Source: Lentibacillus kapialis (GTDB lineage: Bacteria > Bacillota > Bacilli > Bacillales > Amphibacillaceae). From it: a DNA stretch of 55,123 bases. This document shows positions 18,401 through 28,175 of this stretch, piece after piece. The notes beneath the pieces were generated by a model. That model did no database searches. It had not been told where the DNA came from and saw nothing but the letters and a program-made list of their open reading frames with translations. Where the stretch lies: the NCBI RefSeq assembly GCF_014646635.1, contig NZ_BMNQ01000014.1:1-55123 (forward strand), in the 5' to 3' direction. Numbering within the stretch: position 1 is the first letter of the stretch; the number at the start of each line of letters is the position of its first letter. The position numbers were made by a program, and so were the translations under genes.

Positions 18401-18961
18401 ATGGAGAAGTTAAAAAGTGAATGGTTTGATTGGGTCAAGGCTTTGTTGATAGCATTTGGACTGTTTTTCGTGATCAGGACATTCTTTTTTGCTCCGATCG
18501 TTGTCGATGGTCCATCGATGATGCCAACGTTGCAGGATGGAGATCAAATGATTGTCAATAAATTCATCTACCAGATACAAGATCCGGAGCGGTTTGATAT
18601 TGTTGTATTTCACGCATCTGACCGGAAAGATTTCATAAAGCGGATTGTTGGATTGCCTGGTGAGAACGTGGCAGTGGAAGATGATCAATTATACGTTGAT
18701 GGCGAAAAAGTAGGAGAATCTTTTTTACAGGAAAGGAAAGAAAAAATGCCGTCTTACCAGCCGTTGACAGGTGACTTTCAACTGGAAGACCTTCCAGGCG
18801 GATACAAAAAAATTCCTGAAAATCATGTGCTTGTGCTTGGTGATAATCGGAATAACTCCACAGACAGTCGTATACTTGGAGTGGTCTCAATGGATAAGAT
18901 TGTTGGGAAAACCAGTCTGATCTACTGGCCGCTTGACCGAATTCAGATTCTGCATGATTAG
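18401..18961 (+). CDS. lepB: Signal peptidase I
   Basis: Type I signal peptidase (186 aa) that cleaves Sec signal peptides outside the membrane. One N-terminal transmembrane segment (about 11-31, VKALLIAFGLFFVIRTFFF) is followed by the catalytic Ser in GPSMMPTL and the Lys in KRIVGLPGE. GDNRNNSTDSR is box E. It belongs to the short Gram-positive SipS/SipT class. The ribosome site is AGGCGGTG. rbgA follows 11 bases later. Confidence 0.95.
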   Translation: MEKLKSEWFDWVKALLIAFGLFFVIRTFFFAPIVVDGPSMMPTLQDGDQMIVNKFIYQIQDPERFDIVVFHASDRKDFIKRIVGLPGENVAVEDDQLYVDGEKVGESFLQERKEKMPSYQPLTGDFQLEDLPGGYKKIPENHVLVLGDNRNNSTDSRILGVVSMDKIVGKTSLIYWPLDRIQILHD

Positions 18962-18972
18962 GATGATGTAAT

Positions 18973-19827
18973 ATGACGATACAATGGTTTCCGGGGCATA
19001 TGGCGAAAGCCAAGCGGGAAGTGGAAGAAAAACTGAAATTGGCTGATTTTATAATTGAGCTCGTGGATGCACGCTCACCGTCATCATCACAAAATCCAAT
19101 GCTCCATAATGTTTTGCAACAAAAACCCAAGATGATTGTTATGATGAAAAAAGACCTTGCAGACAGCCGGGTGACAGAAAAATGGCTCGCGTATTTTAAA
19201 GATCATGGCATATCAACTGTTGCTATCGATGTCAATGATAAAGCCGATATTAAACGCGTTGTTCAGACAGCCAAAGAGCTCGGACGGACCAAAATGGATA
19301 AGCTCAAGGAAAAAGGTGTTAACCCGCGGCCTCCCCGCGCCATGATTATTGGTGTGCCGAATGTCGGTAAGTCGACGTTAATCAACCGTCTTGCGAATAA
19401 GAAGATTGCTCAAATAGGTGATAAACCAGGAGTAACGAAAAAACAGCAATGGATTAAGGTAAAAAATGAATTCGAACTGCTTGATACACCAGGGATTTTA
19501 TGGCCGAAGTTTGAAGATGAACTGGTGGGTTACCGCTTGGCAGCCATCGGTACCATAAAGGATCAGCTATTGCCGTTGGATGATGTTGTTGTATTTGTTA
19601 TACACTTTATGCAGGAACACTATCCAAAGTACTTGGAAGAACGATATGGAATCGATCGTGACATGAAGGATATGTGGGATATTTTCGTCACAATTGGAAA
19701 ACAACGCGGAGCATTGGAAAGTGGTGGGACGGTTAATTTTGATAAAGTGTCCGATGTAATCATCCATGATCTGCGGACGGGAAAACTTGGTAATATCACA
19801 CTTGAAACACCTCCGTATAATGCGTAA
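18973..19827 (+). CDS. rbgA: Ribosome biogenesis GTPase RbgA (YlqF)
   Basis: RbgA (284 aa) is a circularly permuted GTPase needed for late 50S assembly. The G4-like MKKDL lies near residue 57, before G1 GVPNVGKST (about 127-135) and G3 DTPGI, which shows the permutation. The C-terminal RNA-binding domain is intact. The last codons form the 5' arm of the terminator. Confidence 0.96.
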   Translation: MTIQWFPGHMAKAKREVEEKLKLADFIIELVDARSPSSSQNPMLHNVLQQKPKMIVMMKKDLADSRVTEKWLAYFKDHGISTVAIDVNDKADIKRVVQTAKELGRTKMDKLKEKGVNPRPPRAMIIGVPNVGKSTLINRLANKKIAQIGDKPGVTKKQQWIKVKNEFELLDTPGILWPKFEDELVGYRLAAIGTIKDQLLPLDDVVVFVIHFMQEHYPKYLEERYGIDRDMKDMWDIFVTIGKQRGALESGGTVNFDKVSDVIIHDLRTGKLGNITLETPPYNA

Positions 19828-19844
19828 TTGTACGGAGGTGTTTT
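19805..19844 (+). terminator. Intrinsic terminator overlapping the rbgA stop
   Basis: AAACACCTCCGTA (19805-19817) and TACGGAGGTGTTT (19831-19843) pair over 13 bases and end in TTTT. The 5' arm is within the rbgA coding sequence. Confidence 0.85.
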
Positions 19845-20022
19845 AGTTGCGACAGTTTTGCTTTGGTGCTGCATGTATCGCATATGGTGAATGAAACGCT
19901 CGCAATGCTTCGTGAGCTCACTGCTGGAGCAGAAAAATTCTGCGTGTTTGCTTTCAATTCGACGATAGTCCATGTAAAATGTTGAATGTATTGACAAATC
20001 ATACAAAAGGCAGGTGATTTAT

Positions 20023-20793
20023 TTGGAGAAACAACCTATAGCCGTACTGAAGCAATTATTTGAAGCTGAAAAGCTGGATGAGACATACATAAACGCGTTA
20101 AAATCAGACGAACGAAAAGGTGTGCAAAAGCTGATTGAACGTTATGAACGGAAAAAATTGAACGAGAAAGCACAAGAAGCAAACTTCTTCCATATGTCCC
20201 GATATGAACAAAGAAAATTCGCTGATGGCTGTCATTATGTAGCCGGGACGGATGAAGCCGGACGCGGCCCGCTGGCAGGACCTGTTGTTGCAGCTTCAGT
20301 TATATTGCCACGGAATTTTAAACTTTTGGGGCTGAATGACTCCAAGCAATTAAATGAAACAAGCCGTGAAGAGTATTTTACAATCATTAAAAATGAGGCT
20401 GTGAGCTATGGCGTCTCCATTATCGATAATCACACGATTGATCAAGTCAATATCTATGAAGCTACAAAACTGGCAATGTATAAGGCGCTCAACCAGCTAG
20501 ACCCAGCACCGGATCATGTGTTGATTGATGCTGTTTCATTTGAGCAGCTTCCTTATCCTTCTGATTCAATTACGAAAGGTGATCAGGAAAGCATATCTGT
20601 TGCAGCTGCGAGTGTATTGGCGAAAGTGACCCGAGACCACTTAATGAAAAAATTGGATGAAGAATATCCGGGATATGGTTTTGCATCCAATATGGGCTAC
20701 GGAACAAAACAGCATACAGCAATGCTTGCGGAACATGGAATTACGCCATATCATCGAAAAACATTTGCACCGGTCCGGAATGCTATAAGCTAA
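20023..20793 (+). CDS. rnhB: Ribonuclease HII
   Basis: RNase HII (256 aa) removes ribonucleotides from DNA. The metal site starts with [15 protein letters not shown] (Asp77, Glu78); further acidic residues lie in LIDAV. It has the N-terminal extension typical of the Bacillus enzyme. TTG 20023 is preferred because AGGCAGGTGAT lies just upstream; the GTG at 20014 is part of that ribosome site. The ylqG-ylqH pair that follows rnhB in B. subtilis is absent. Confidence 0.94.
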   Translation: MEKQPIAVLKQLFEAEKLDETYINALKSDERKGVQKLIERYERKKLNEKAQEANFFHMSRYEQRKFADGCHYVAGTDEAGRGPLAGPVVAASVILPRNFKLLGLNDSKQLNETSREEYFTIIKNEAVSYGVSIIDNHTIDQVNIYEATKLAMYKALNQLDPAPDHVLIDAVSFEQLPYPSDSITKGDQESISVAAASVLAKVTRDHLMKKLDEEYPGYGFASNMGYGTKQHTAMLAEHGITPYHRKTFAPVRNAIS

Positions 20794-20837
20794 TTGCAGC
20801 AACAAACACATCAAAATCTGCCATAAATCGCTAATTC

Positions 20838-20866
20838 TTGTGAAATTCATAGTTTTTTTATACAAT
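20838..20866 (+). promoter_or_regulatory. Promoter of sucC
   Basis: TTGTGA (20838-20843), 17 bases, TACAAT (20861-20866), ahead of a GGGAGGATG ribosome site. This gives sucC an independent start. Confidence 0.65.
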
Positions 20867-20900
20867 AGGAATGCAGTGAAATTTGATGGGAGGATGAAAG

Positions 20901-22061
20901 ATGAACATTCACGAGTATCAAGGTAAAGATATTTTGCGCGAATCCGGCGTAAATGTTCCAAATGGGCATGTTGCATATACGGTTGAAGAAGCTGTTGAAG
21001 CCGCCAAAAAATTGAGCAGCAACGTTTTTGTTGTAAAAGCACAAATTCATGCTGGCGGGAGAGGTAAAGCCGGCGGTGTCAAAATCGCTAAAAATCTTGA
21101 TGATGTTCGTACATATGCAGACGAACTTCTGGGCAAAAACCTGGTAACACATCAGACGGGCCCTGAAGGTAAAGAAGTGAAACGTTTGCTGATTGAGGAA
21201 GGCTGCGATATTCAAAACGAATATTATGTCGGTCTCGTTCTTGATCGTGCCACTTCCCGAGTTGTTATGATGGGCTCAGAAGAAGGCGGTACAGAAATTG
21301 AAGAAGTTGCTGCCGAAACCCCGGAAAAAATCTTTAAAGAAGTCATCGATCCGGTAGTCGGACTTTCCGGCTATCAAGCTCGCAGACTGGCATTTAATAT
21401 TAATATTCCACATGAGTTGATTGGCAATGCAGCTAAATTCATGATTGGCTTGTATAATGTATTCGTCAAAAAGGATTGTTCCATTGCCGAAATTAATCCG
21501 CTTGTTACAACGGGCGATGGACAAGTAATGGCACTTGACTCCAAATTGAATTTTGACGATAATGCTATGTTCCGTCAAAAGGATGTGATGGCGCTGCGCG
21601 ATTTGGAAGAAGAGGATGAAAAAGAAATTGAAGCCTCCAAATACGATTTAAGCTATGTTGCACTTGACGGCAATATTGGCTGTATGGTCAACGGTGCAGG
21701 TCTTGCAATGTCTACAATGGACATTATTAAACATTATGGCGGCGAGCCTGCAAACTTCCTTGATGTCGGCGGCGGCGCGACGGCAGAAAAGGTAACTGAA
21801 GCATTTAAAATCATTTTGTCCGATTCGCATGTTAAAGGTATTTTTGTCAATATCTTCGGCGGTATCATGAAGTGTGATGTCATTGCTGAAGGCGTTGTGG
21901 AAGCGACGAAACAGGTAGGTCTGGAAATGCCGCTTGTTGTGCGCCTTGAAGGCACGAACGTCGATCTCGGTAAGAAGATTCTTGATGAATCAGGCTTGAA
22001 TATTACCTCAGCTGAATCGATGGCTGATGGTGCAAACAAAATCGTTTCCGCAGTTAAGTGA
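20901..22061 (+). CDS. sucC: Succinyl-CoA synthetase (ADP-forming), beta subunit
   Basis: SucC (386 aa) is the ATP-grasp beta chain of the TCA cycle enzyme that makes succinate and a nucleoside triphosphate. It starts [17 protein letters not shown], has the grasp motif [17 protein letters not shown] and the C-terminal ligase domain ([12 protein letters not shown]). Full length. The alpha subunit gene follows after 128 bases. Confidence 0.97.
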   Translation: MNIHEYQGKDILRESGVNVPNGHVAYTVEEAVEAAKKLSSNVFVVKAQIHAGGRGKAGGVKIAKNLDDVRTYADELLGKNLVTHQTGPEGKEVKRLLIEEGCDIQNEYYVGLVLDRATSRVVMMGSEEGGTEIEEVAAETPEKIFKEVIDPVVGLSGYQARRLAFNINIPHELIGNAAKFMIGLYNVFVKKDCSIAEINPLVTTGDGQVMALDSKLNFDDNAMFRQKDVMALRDLEEEDEKEIEASKYDLSYVALDGNIGCMVNGAGLAMSTMDIIKHYGGEPANFLDVGGGATAEKVTEAFKIILSDSHVKGIFVNIFGGIMKCDVIAEGVVEATKQVGLEMPLVVRLEGTNVDLGKKILDESGLNITSAESMADGANKIVSAVK

Positions 22062-22139
22062 TGTTGGTTTTTTAAGAGATTACTGTTTTTAGCCGAAACT
22101 TATGCGTCGCAGAGCAGTAGCAGCATACAATGTGAAAAT

Positions 22140-22148
22140 TGCTATAAT
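22140..22148 (+). promoter_or_regulatory. Extended -10 element between sucC and sucD
   Basis: TGCTATAAT (22140-22148) is a consensus -10 with TGn extension and no convincing -35. It could add sucD transcripts to those from the sucC promoter. Confidence 0.35.
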
Positions 22149-22189
22149 CTTTGAAAGCAAACAGGTTATCAATGAAAGGACGGACAGAA

Positions 22190-23092
22190 ATGAGTGTATA
22201 TGTTAATAAAGATACAAAAGTGATTGTCCAGGGAATCACCGGCGGCACAGCCAAATTCCATACAAAGCAAATGCTTGAATATGGCACCAAAATCGTTGGC
22301 GGTGTCACACCGAAAAAAGGCGGTACCGAAGTGGAAGGGGTACCTGTATTTAACACGGTGCAGGATGCTGTTGACGAAACAGGCGCGAACGCATCTGTTG
22401 TCTATGTGCCGGCACCAGCAGCGGCTGACGCGATTCTGGAAGCGGTAGATGCTGAATTAGATTTGGTTATCTGTATTACAGAACATATTCCAGTCATGGA
22501 CATGGTGAAAGTAAAACGTGCAATGGAAGGCAAAAAGACACGCCTTGTAGGTCCAAACTGCCCTGGTGTTATCACTGCTGATGAAAGTAAAATTGGTATT
22601 ATGCCGGGGTATATTCACAAGAAAGGTCATATCGGCGTTATTTCCCGTTCGGGTACATTAACGTACGAGGCAGTGCATCAGCTGTCTGAGGCCGGGTATG
22701 GTCAAACCACTGCTGTTGGAATTGGCGGTGATCCAGTGAATGGAACAGATTTTATCGATGCTTTGACAGCTTTCAATGAAGACCCTGAAACGGAAGCTGT
22801 TGTAATGATCGGTGAAATTGGCGGTACAGCTGAGGAAGATGCCTCCGAATGGATAAAAGCTAATATGTCAAAACCTGTCGTCGGATTCATCGGCGGGGCA
22901 ACAGCCCCTCCTGGAAAACGTATGGGACATGCTGGGGCCATCATTTCCGGCGGCAAAGGAACTGCGGAAGAAAAAATCCGCATTATGAACGAATGCGGTG
23001 TTAAAACAGCAGATACACCGGCTGAAATCGGTGAAACAATGATTAATGTCCTCAAGGAAAATGGCTTGCAGGAAAAATGCAAAACACATTGA
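22190..23092 (+). CDS. sucD: Succinyl-CoA synthetase (ADP-forming), alpha subunit
   Basis: SucD (300 aa) binds CoA and carries the phosphohistidine. The CoA-binding N-terminus has [15 protein letters not shown]; His247 in [14 protein letters not shown] is the phosphorylated residue. ATG 22190 ([11 protein letters not shown]) is chosen: GAAAGGACGG precedes it, and the upstream in-frame ATG at 22151 would add 13 unlikely residues. Confidence 0.96.
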   Translation: MSVYVNKDTKVIVQGITGGTAKFHTKQMLEYGTKIVGGVTPKKGGTEVEGVPVFNTVQDAVDETGANASVVYVPAPAAADAILEAVDAELDLVICITEHIPVMDMVKVKRAMEGKKTRLVGPNCPGVITADESKIGIMPGYIHKKGHIGVISRSGTLTYEAVHQLSEAGYGQTTAVGIGGDPVNGTDFIDALTAFNEDPETEAVVMIGEIGGTAEEDASEWIKANMSKPVVGFIGGATAPPGKRMGHAGAIISGGKGTAEEKIRIMNECGVKTADTPAEIGETMINVLKENGLQEKCKTH

Positions 23093-23107
23093 TTATGATA
23101 GACGGGG

Positions 23108-23137
23108 AACCCAAAGATGCGCTATCTTTGGGTTTCA
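23108..23137 (+). terminator. Intrinsic terminator after sucD
   Basis: AACCCAAAGAT (23108-23118) and ATCTTTGGGTT (23124-23134) form a perfect 11-bp stem with loop GCGCT. The T-run is short (TTT within the arm), but the stem is strong. Confidence 0.75.
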
Positions 23138-23161
23138 ATCTAACCAAAAGGACGTGATTGA

Positions 23162-24055
23162 TTGGAAAAGGTTCGCAAACGCTTAATCCATATTCATCGG
23201 TGCCGGGGCGTCTCGCGCCGGACTATCAGGAAATTTGTACGGTATGATCCTACATTGAAAAGCGTCTACAAGCTATCTGCTTCTGAAATCAGCCAGTTTT
23301 TTTCTCTCTCTTTGAAAAAGGCCTCCTTATTTTATACAGATCTCCGAAGTTCGACACTAATATCCCAAATCAAACATGATCTGAAATCAGTCAGTGTGAT
23401 AACAGTAGTTGACGATAACTATCCCTTTGTGTTAAAAACTATTAAAGATGCGCCGTTGGTATTATATGCCATTGGCAACATGCAATTAATGGAACAGCAT
23501 CCGTTACTGAGTGTGATTGGCACACGACGGCCATCAAATGACGCGAAAGCTAAAATGCAACAATATGTGCTGCCCCTGATTCAAGATAACTGGACAATTG
23601 TTAGCGGTATGGCAGCGGGAATTGACAGTTATGCTCATCAGTTTGCCATTCAATATGATGGAAAGACGATTGCTGTGATGGGCAGCGGCTTTAATCACAT
23701 TTATCCAAAGCAAAACACAAGGCTTTTCAGTCAAATAGCTGATAAAGGGTTATTGCTATCTGAATACCCCCCTGATACCCCACCGGAACGCTTTCATTTT
23801 CCCGAACGTAATCGAATTATAAGCGGTCTAAGCTTTGGTACGTTTGTTATTGAAGCAACGAAAAAAAGCGGTACATTGATTACTGTTGACCAAGCGTTGG
23901 ATCAGGGAAGAGACGTTTATGCACTTCCCGGATCACCCTTAACACCGCATACGGAAGGGTGCCACATCATGATTCAGGATGGGGCAAAGCTCGTTCGGAA
24001 TGTGAATGATATTCGGGAAGATTGGGTGAGGATTGAACCGAATTGGGGCATATGA
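23162..24055 (+). CDS. dprA: DNA-processing protein DprA (Smf)
   Basis: DprA (297 aa) loads RecA onto incoming single-stranded DNA during natural transformation. The Rossmann-like domain carries SVIGTRRPS, IVSGMAAGIDSYAH, AVMGSGFNHIYP and the conserved SGTLITVDQALDQGRDVYALPG. The start is TTG 23162, with AAGGACGTGAT upstream; no ATG is placed better. Some family members have a C-terminal winged helix; it is missing here, as in B. subtilis. Confidence 0.94.
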   Translation: MEKVRKRLIHIHRCRGVSRRTIRKFVRYDPTLKSVYKLSASEISQFFSLSLKKASLFYTDLRSSTLISQIKHDLKSVSVITVVDDNYPFVLKTIKDAPLVLYAIGNMQLMEQHPLLSVIGTRRPSNDAKAKMQQYVLPLIQDNWTIVSGMAAGIDSYAHQFAIQYDGKTIAVMGSGFNHIYPKQNTRLFSQIADKGLLLSEYPPDTPPERFHFPERNRIISGLSFGTFVIEATKKSGTLITVDQALDQGRDVYALPGSPLTPHTEGCHIMIQDGAKLVRNVNDIREDWVRIEPNWGI

Positions 24056-24160
24056 ACCAATGGAAATTCATAGCATGTTTGACAAACACAGTGTAACTAT
24101 TTAATATTTAGTGAAGATTTTTCATTTCAACTTATGGATGCAAATCTGGGAGGAAACGAT

Positions 24161-26239
24161 ATGTCTGACTACCTCGTGATCGTGGAATCGCCAGCAAAAG
24201 CGAAGACGATCGAACGATATTTAGGTAAAAAATATAAAGTGAAAGCCTCAATGGGGCATGTCCGTGATCTGCCAAAAAGCCAAACAGGTGTTGATCCGGA
24301 TGATTCATTCAAACCAAAATATATTACAGTCCGCGGTAAAGGCGATATCCTGAAAGAATTAAGGTCGGCTGCAAAAAAGGCCAAGAAAGTTTATCTGGCT
24401 GCAGACCCTGACAGGGAAGGAGAAGCTATTGCCTGGCATTTGGCTTATGCTTTAAATGTTGATGAAAATTCAGAGTGCCGGGTTGTATTCAATGAAATCA
24501 CGAAAGATGCCATTAAAGAGTCATTCAAACACCCGCGTTCAATTGACAGTGATTTGGTCGATGCCCAGCAAGCCAGGCGCATTCTCGACCGTCTTGTAGG
24601 GTATAAAATCAGCCCGCTGTTATGGAAGAAGGTCAAAAAAGGTCTTAGTGCCGGAAGAGTTCAGTCTGTGGCTGTCAAGCTGATTATTGACCGCGAAGAG
24701 GAAATTGACAATTTTAAGCCTGAAGAATACTGGTCCATTGATGCTCTTTTTCAAAAAGACAAGGAAACATTTGAGGGTGCTTTTTATGGCATAGACGGTA
24801 AGAAAAAGGAATTAAAAACTGAAACAGATGTAAAAGCGGTTACTGAGAAACTTGAAGGAAAAATGTTTTCGGTTGATAAAGTAAACAAACGCGAGCGCAA
24901 GCGCAATCCCGCAAAGCCATTTACAACGTCATCATTACAGCAGGAAGCGGCCCGCAAACTTAATTTTCGGGCCAAGAAAACCATGATGGTTGCCCAGCAG
25001 CTGTATGAAGGTATTGACCTGGGTAAAAAAGCGGGAGGTATCACAGGGTTAATCACATATATGCGGACAGATTCAACGAGAATTTCCGAAACCGCTAAAC
25101 AGGAAGCTAACAGCTATGTCGAGGATAATTACGGTAAAAGCTATAAAGGCTATGCCAAAAAAAGCGCCAAAAAAGAAGGGGCTCAAGATGCTCATGAAGC
25201 AATTCGTCCGACGTCCGTCATGCGGGATCCGAAATCTTTGAAGAATTTGTTGTCCCGGGATCAATACCGTCTTTATAAGCTCATCTGGGAAAGATTTCTC
25301 GCAAGTCAGATGGCACCGGCTGTTATGGATACAATGACTGTCCATCTACTGAATAACGGAATTGAATTTCGTGCCACAGGATCAAAAGTGAAATTTAAAG
25401 GCTTCATGAAGGTATATGTAGAAGGTAGCGATGACAAGAAGAAAGATGAGAATAAATATTTGCCCGACTTGTCTGAGGGCATGGAAGTGAATGCTAAAGA
25501 GATTACGCCGAATCAGCATTTCACCCAGCCGCCGCCAAGATATACCGAGGCGAGACTGGTACGTACGATGGAAGAGCAAGGAATCGGACGGCCCTCCACG
25601 TATGCACCGACCCTTGATACGGTACAGCGCCGCGGATATGTTCAGTTGGACAATAAGCGGTTTGTTCCGACTGAGCTTGGGAAAATTATCAATGATATTT
25701 TGAAAGAATTTTTCCCGAAAATCATCGATATTGATTTTACCGCTAAGATGGAGGAAGATCTGGATTCCATTGAAGAAGGGAAAACAGAGTGGATTAAAGT
25801 ACTTGATGACTTCTACAGTGGGTTTAGAGAGCGTCTGGAAAAAGCGGAACAGGAAATGGAAAAAATCGAAATCCGTGATGAACCGGCGGGTATCACATGT
25901 GAAAACTGTGGACATGAAATGGTTTATAAAATGGGTAGATACGGTAAATTTCTGGCCTGTTCCAATTTTCCTGAATGCCGTAACACCAAACCAATTTTAA
26001 AAAAAATTGGTGTAACATGCCCGAAATGTAAACAAGGTGACGTAGTGGAGCGAAAATCGAAGAAAAATCGAAAGTTCTACGGTTGTGATCGTTATCCGGA
26101 ATGTGATTTCGTTTCCTGGGATAAACCGATTTCAAGGCCATGCCCGAAATGTGATTCATTGCTGGTGGAGAAAAAAACAAAAAAAGAAACCCGGGTACAA
26201 TGCACAAACTGTGATTACAAGGAAACCGCCGATAATTAA
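24161..26239 (+). CDS. topA: DNA topoisomerase I
   Basis: TopA (692 aa) relaxes negative supercoils. The Toprim domain is at the N-terminus ([14 protein letters not shown], then [14 protein letters not shown]). The catalytic residue is Tyr300 in [10 protein letters not shown]. Three C-terminal zinc-ribbon modules start at CENCG, CPKCKQ and CPKCDS. ATG 24161 has GGGAGG upstream; an in-frame ATG at 24134 lacks a site. In most Bacillaceae trmFO comes next, but it is absent here. Confidence 0.96.
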   Translation: MSDYLVIVESPAKAKTIERYLGKKYKVKASMGHVRDLPKSQTGVDPDDSFKPKYITVRGKGDILKELRSAAKKAKKVYLAADPDREGEAIAWHLAYALNVDENSECRVVFNEITKDAIKESFKHPRSIDSDLVDAQQARRILDRLVGYKISPLLWKKVKKGLSAGRVQSVAVKLIIDREEEIDNFKPEEYWSIDALFQKDKETFEGAFYGIDGKKKELKTETDVKAVTEKLEGKMFSVDKVNKRERKRNPAKPFTTSSLQQEAARKLNFRAKKTMMVAQQLYEGIDLGKKAGGITGLITYMRTDSTRISETAKQEANSYVEDNYGKSYKGYAKKSAKKEGAQDAHEAIRPTSVMRDPKSLKNLLSRDQYRLYKLIWERFLASQMAPAVMDTMTVHLLNNGIEFRATGSKVKFKGFMKVYVEGSDDKKKDENKYLPDLSEGMEVNAKEITPNQHFTQPPPRYTEARLVRTMEEQGIGRPSTYAPTLDTVQRRGYVQLDNKRFVPTELGKIINDILKEFFPKIIDIDFTAKMEEDLDSIEEGKTEWIKVLDDFYSGFRERLEKAEQEMEKIEIRDEPAGITCENCGHEMVYKMGRYGKFLACSNFPECRNTKPILKKIGVTCPKCKQGDVVERKSKKNRKFYGCDRYPECDFVSWDKPISRPCPKCDSLLVEKKTKKETRVQCTNCDYKETADN

Positions 26240-26266
26240 CTGCCTGCAGTCAGGCAGTTTTCTTTT
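26238..26266 (+). terminator. Intrinsic terminator after topA
   Basis: AACTGCCTG (26238-26246) pairs with CAGGCAGTT (26251-26259), loop CAGT, followed by TTCTTTT. Confidence 0.85.
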
Positions 26267-26267
26267 G

Positions 26268-26306
26268 ATAACGTCAGAAAATATAACGAATGCCGAGTTT
26301 TTCTAA
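26268..26306 (+). repeat. R1 repeat, copy A1 (internally deleted)
   Basis: This 39-base copy keeps the R1 head (ATAACGTCAGAAAATATAA) joined directly to the tail (CGAATGCCGAGTTTTTCTAA); the middle with the left hairpin arm is missing. It is in tandem with copy A2. Confidence 0.75.
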
Positions 26307-26386
26307 TAACGTCAGAAAATATAAATTATGGATGACCTTATAAGAAAAACTTCGGCACTCACAAGACGAATGCCGAGTTTTTCTAA
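26306..26386 (+). repeat. R1 repeat, copy A2
   Basis: A nearly full copy: head ATAACGTCAGAAAATATAA, then GGATGACCTTATAAG, left arm AAAAACTTCGGCA, and right arm TGCCGAGTTTTTCTAA. The central loop is changed to CTCACAAGACGAA. Confidence 0.85.
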
Positions 26387-26479
26387 CAATTTTGGGGTAA
26401 TTCATTATACAGTGTTATGTTGATCATTCACATGTTGTTCATAGACATGAAAGTTTTTTGATAATTCTATTCTTAATGA

Positions 26480-26508
26480 TTGACTATTTAAAATCAAACA
26501 GATATAAT
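26480..26508 (+). promoter_or_regulatory. Strong sigma-A type promoter upstream of xerC-hslVU-codY
   Basis: TTGACT (26480-26485), 17 bases, TATAAT (26503-26508). It is the best match to the consensus in this window and probably drives xerC, hslV, hslU and codY as one transcript starting near 26515. Confidence 0.75.
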
Positions 26509-26531
26509 TGCGCATTGGTAAGGTGATTTAC

Positions 26532-26579
26532 TTGACAGTAGAGATTGTTGAATTCGGAGATAAGTCAGCTGATGATTAA
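26532..26579 (+). CDS. Possible 15-residue leader peptide upstream of xerC
   Basis: TTG 26532 follows AAGGTGA (26520-26526) by 5 bases and opens a frame of 15 codons (TVEIVEFGDKSADD after the start) ending in TAA. It is just downstream of the strong promoter. It may be a leader peptide, the remnant of a lost gene, or chance. I do not recognise it. Confidence 0.25.
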   Translation: MTVEIVEFGDKSADD

Positions 26580-26679
26580 GTATGCATCTGTTTCTGAATT
26601 TTATCATAATTTCGTCAAATTCATTGCGTTCAAATAATTTATGTGGTATGCTTTATTCGCTGTAAAGCGGGGTGTGAAC

Positions 26680-27588
26680 TTGAATAACTTTACAGAGTAT
26701 AGTGAAGCATTTAGAGAGTATTTACAAATCGAAAAAAATGCCTCACCATTAACCGTTAAACATTATATGGAGGATTTGAAACGGTTTTTTGCCTTCTTGG
26801 ATGAAGAAGCTGTCAGCCGCCTGGAAGACGTAGATCACCAGTTGATTCGCATATACCTTACAAGGTTGCATGATCAACATTTGGGGCGAAGATCTGTGTC
26901 CAGAAAAATATCCAGTCTGAAAAGCTTTTACCGTTACCTTGAACGTCATAACCATGTGAAGGATAATCCCTTCATTTATGTAAGTATGCCGAAAACTGAT
27001 AAAGCTATACCGGGATTTTTATACATGGAAGAACTGGAAAAGCTGTTTGAAGTCAATGATTTAACAGATCCTCTGGGACAGCGTAATCAGGCTTTGATTG
27101 AAACGCTTTATGCTACGGGTATACGAGTGAGTGAGTGTCAGGGAATGGCGCTATCTGATATTGATTTTGCCATCGGGACTATGTTCATTAAAGGCAAAGG
27201 CAACAAAGAACGTTATATGCCTTTTGGTCGTTTTGCAGAAATTGCCTTGGAAACATACATCAATGATGGTAGAGAAACGTTGCTGAAAAAGGCAGGTTCT
27301 ACTTCAGATGCTGTCTTTTTGAATGCCAGGGGTGGTTCGTTAACCGCCAGAGGAATCAATACGATTTTGGATAAAATGGTTGAAAAAGCTGCAATGACTG
27401 TTCATGTACACCCGCATAAATTACGGCATACATTCGCAACACATTTGTTGAACGAGGGGGCCGACATGCGAACGGTACAGGAGTTACTCGGCCATGAAAA
27501 CTTATCGTCAACGCAAATATATACACACGTAACCAAGGACCGCTTGCGCCATGTGTATATGAACAGTCACCCAAGAGCAAAAGAATAA
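26680..27588 (+). CDS. xerC: Tyrosine recombinase XerC (CodV)
   Basis: XerC (302 aa) resolves chromosome dimers with XerD at dif. The N-terminal SAM-like core-binding domain (FREYLQIEKNASPLTVKHY) precedes the catalytic domain with Arg in ATGIRVSE, HPHKLRHTFATH and nucleophile Tyr281 in TQIYTHV. I choose TTG 26680, with GCGGGGTG 5 bases upstream; GTG 26674 and ATG 26641 place the ribosome site badly. It begins the xerC-hslV-hslU-codY unit. Confidence 0.93.
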   Translation: MNNFTEYSEAFREYLQIEKNASPLTVKHYMEDLKRFFAFLDEEAVSRLEDVDHQLIRIYLTRLHDQHLGRRSVSRKISSLKSFYRYLERHNHVKDNPFIYVSMPKTDKAIPGFLYMEELEKLFEVNDLTDPLGQRNQALIETLYATGIRVSECQGMALSDIDFAIGTMFIKGKGNKERYMPFGRFAEIALETYINDGRETLLKKAGSTSDAVFLNARGGSLTARGINTILDKMVEKAAMTVHVHPHKLRHTFATHLLNEGADMRTVQELLGHENLSSTQIYTHVTKDRLRHVYMNSHPRAKE

Positions 27589-27612
27589 TCTTCTCAGGAA
27601 GAGGTGATAATT

Positions 27613-28158
27613 GTGGCAGCTGAGATGCATGCGACTACTATTTTTGCTGTTCAGCATAAAGGTCAATGCGCAATGAGTGGCGACGGGCAAGTCACACTGG
27701 GTAATGCTGTTGTCATGAAGCATAAAGCACAGAAGGTCCGTACATTGTATAAGGGTCAGGTCCTTGCGGGATTTGCGGGATCTGTAGCTGATGCATTTAC
27801 ATTATTTGAAAAGTTTGAAGCGAAACTGGAAGCTTTTGACGGCAACCTTGCCAGATCTGCAGTGGAATTAGCAAAAGAATGGCGGAGTGATAAGGTCCTT
27901 CGCAGATTGGAAGCTATGCTTATCGTCATGAACAAAGAGAAAATGTTTCTGGTGTCGGGAACCGGTGAGGTCATTGAGCCTGATGATGGCATTCTTGCAA
28001 TCGGTTCAGGTGGGAACTATGCATTGAGTGCCGGCAGGGCATTGGTCAGACACGGGGACGGACTATCCGCTGAGGAGATCGCCCAAAGAGCACTTGAGAT
28101 TGCCGGTGAAATATGTATTTACACAAATGACCATATCACACTGGAGGTACTTGATTAA
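27613..28158 (+). CDS. hslV: ATP-dependent protease subunit HslV (ClpQ/CodW)
   Basis: HslV (181 aa) is the proteasome-like peptidase of HslVU (ClpQY). The chain reads [22 protein letters not shown] at the N-terminal side, so the candidate nucleophile is a Thr of ATT after removal of a short leader. GTG 27613 has GAGGTGAT upstream; a GTG at 27604 is inside it, and ATG 27625 would be another option. B. subtilis CodW, as recalled, starts MSSFHATT and uses an N-terminal Ser; no Ser occurs before ATT here. Confidence 0.94.
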   Translation: MAAEMHATTIFAVQHKGQCAMSGDGQVTLGNAVVMKHKAQKVRTLYKGQVLAGFAGSVADAFTLFEKFEAKLEAFDGNLARSAVELAKEWRSDKVLRRLEAMLIVMNKEKMFLVSGTGEVIEPDDGILAIGSGGNYALSAGRALVRHGDGLSAEEIAQRALEIAGEICIYTNDHITLEVLD

Positions 28159-28175
28159 TAAGGAGGCCTTGGTTG

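Larger units (their letters stand above)
26387..26679 (+). other. topA-xerC gap remainder (expected trmFO site)
   Basis: No trmFO or recognisable remnant is present. The stretch is AT-rich and holds a near-consensus promoter (26480-26508), a 15-codon reading frame with its own ribosome site (26532-26579), and AATTTCGTCAAATT near 26607, which only loosely resembles a CodY box. I see no other gene. Confidence 0.6.
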
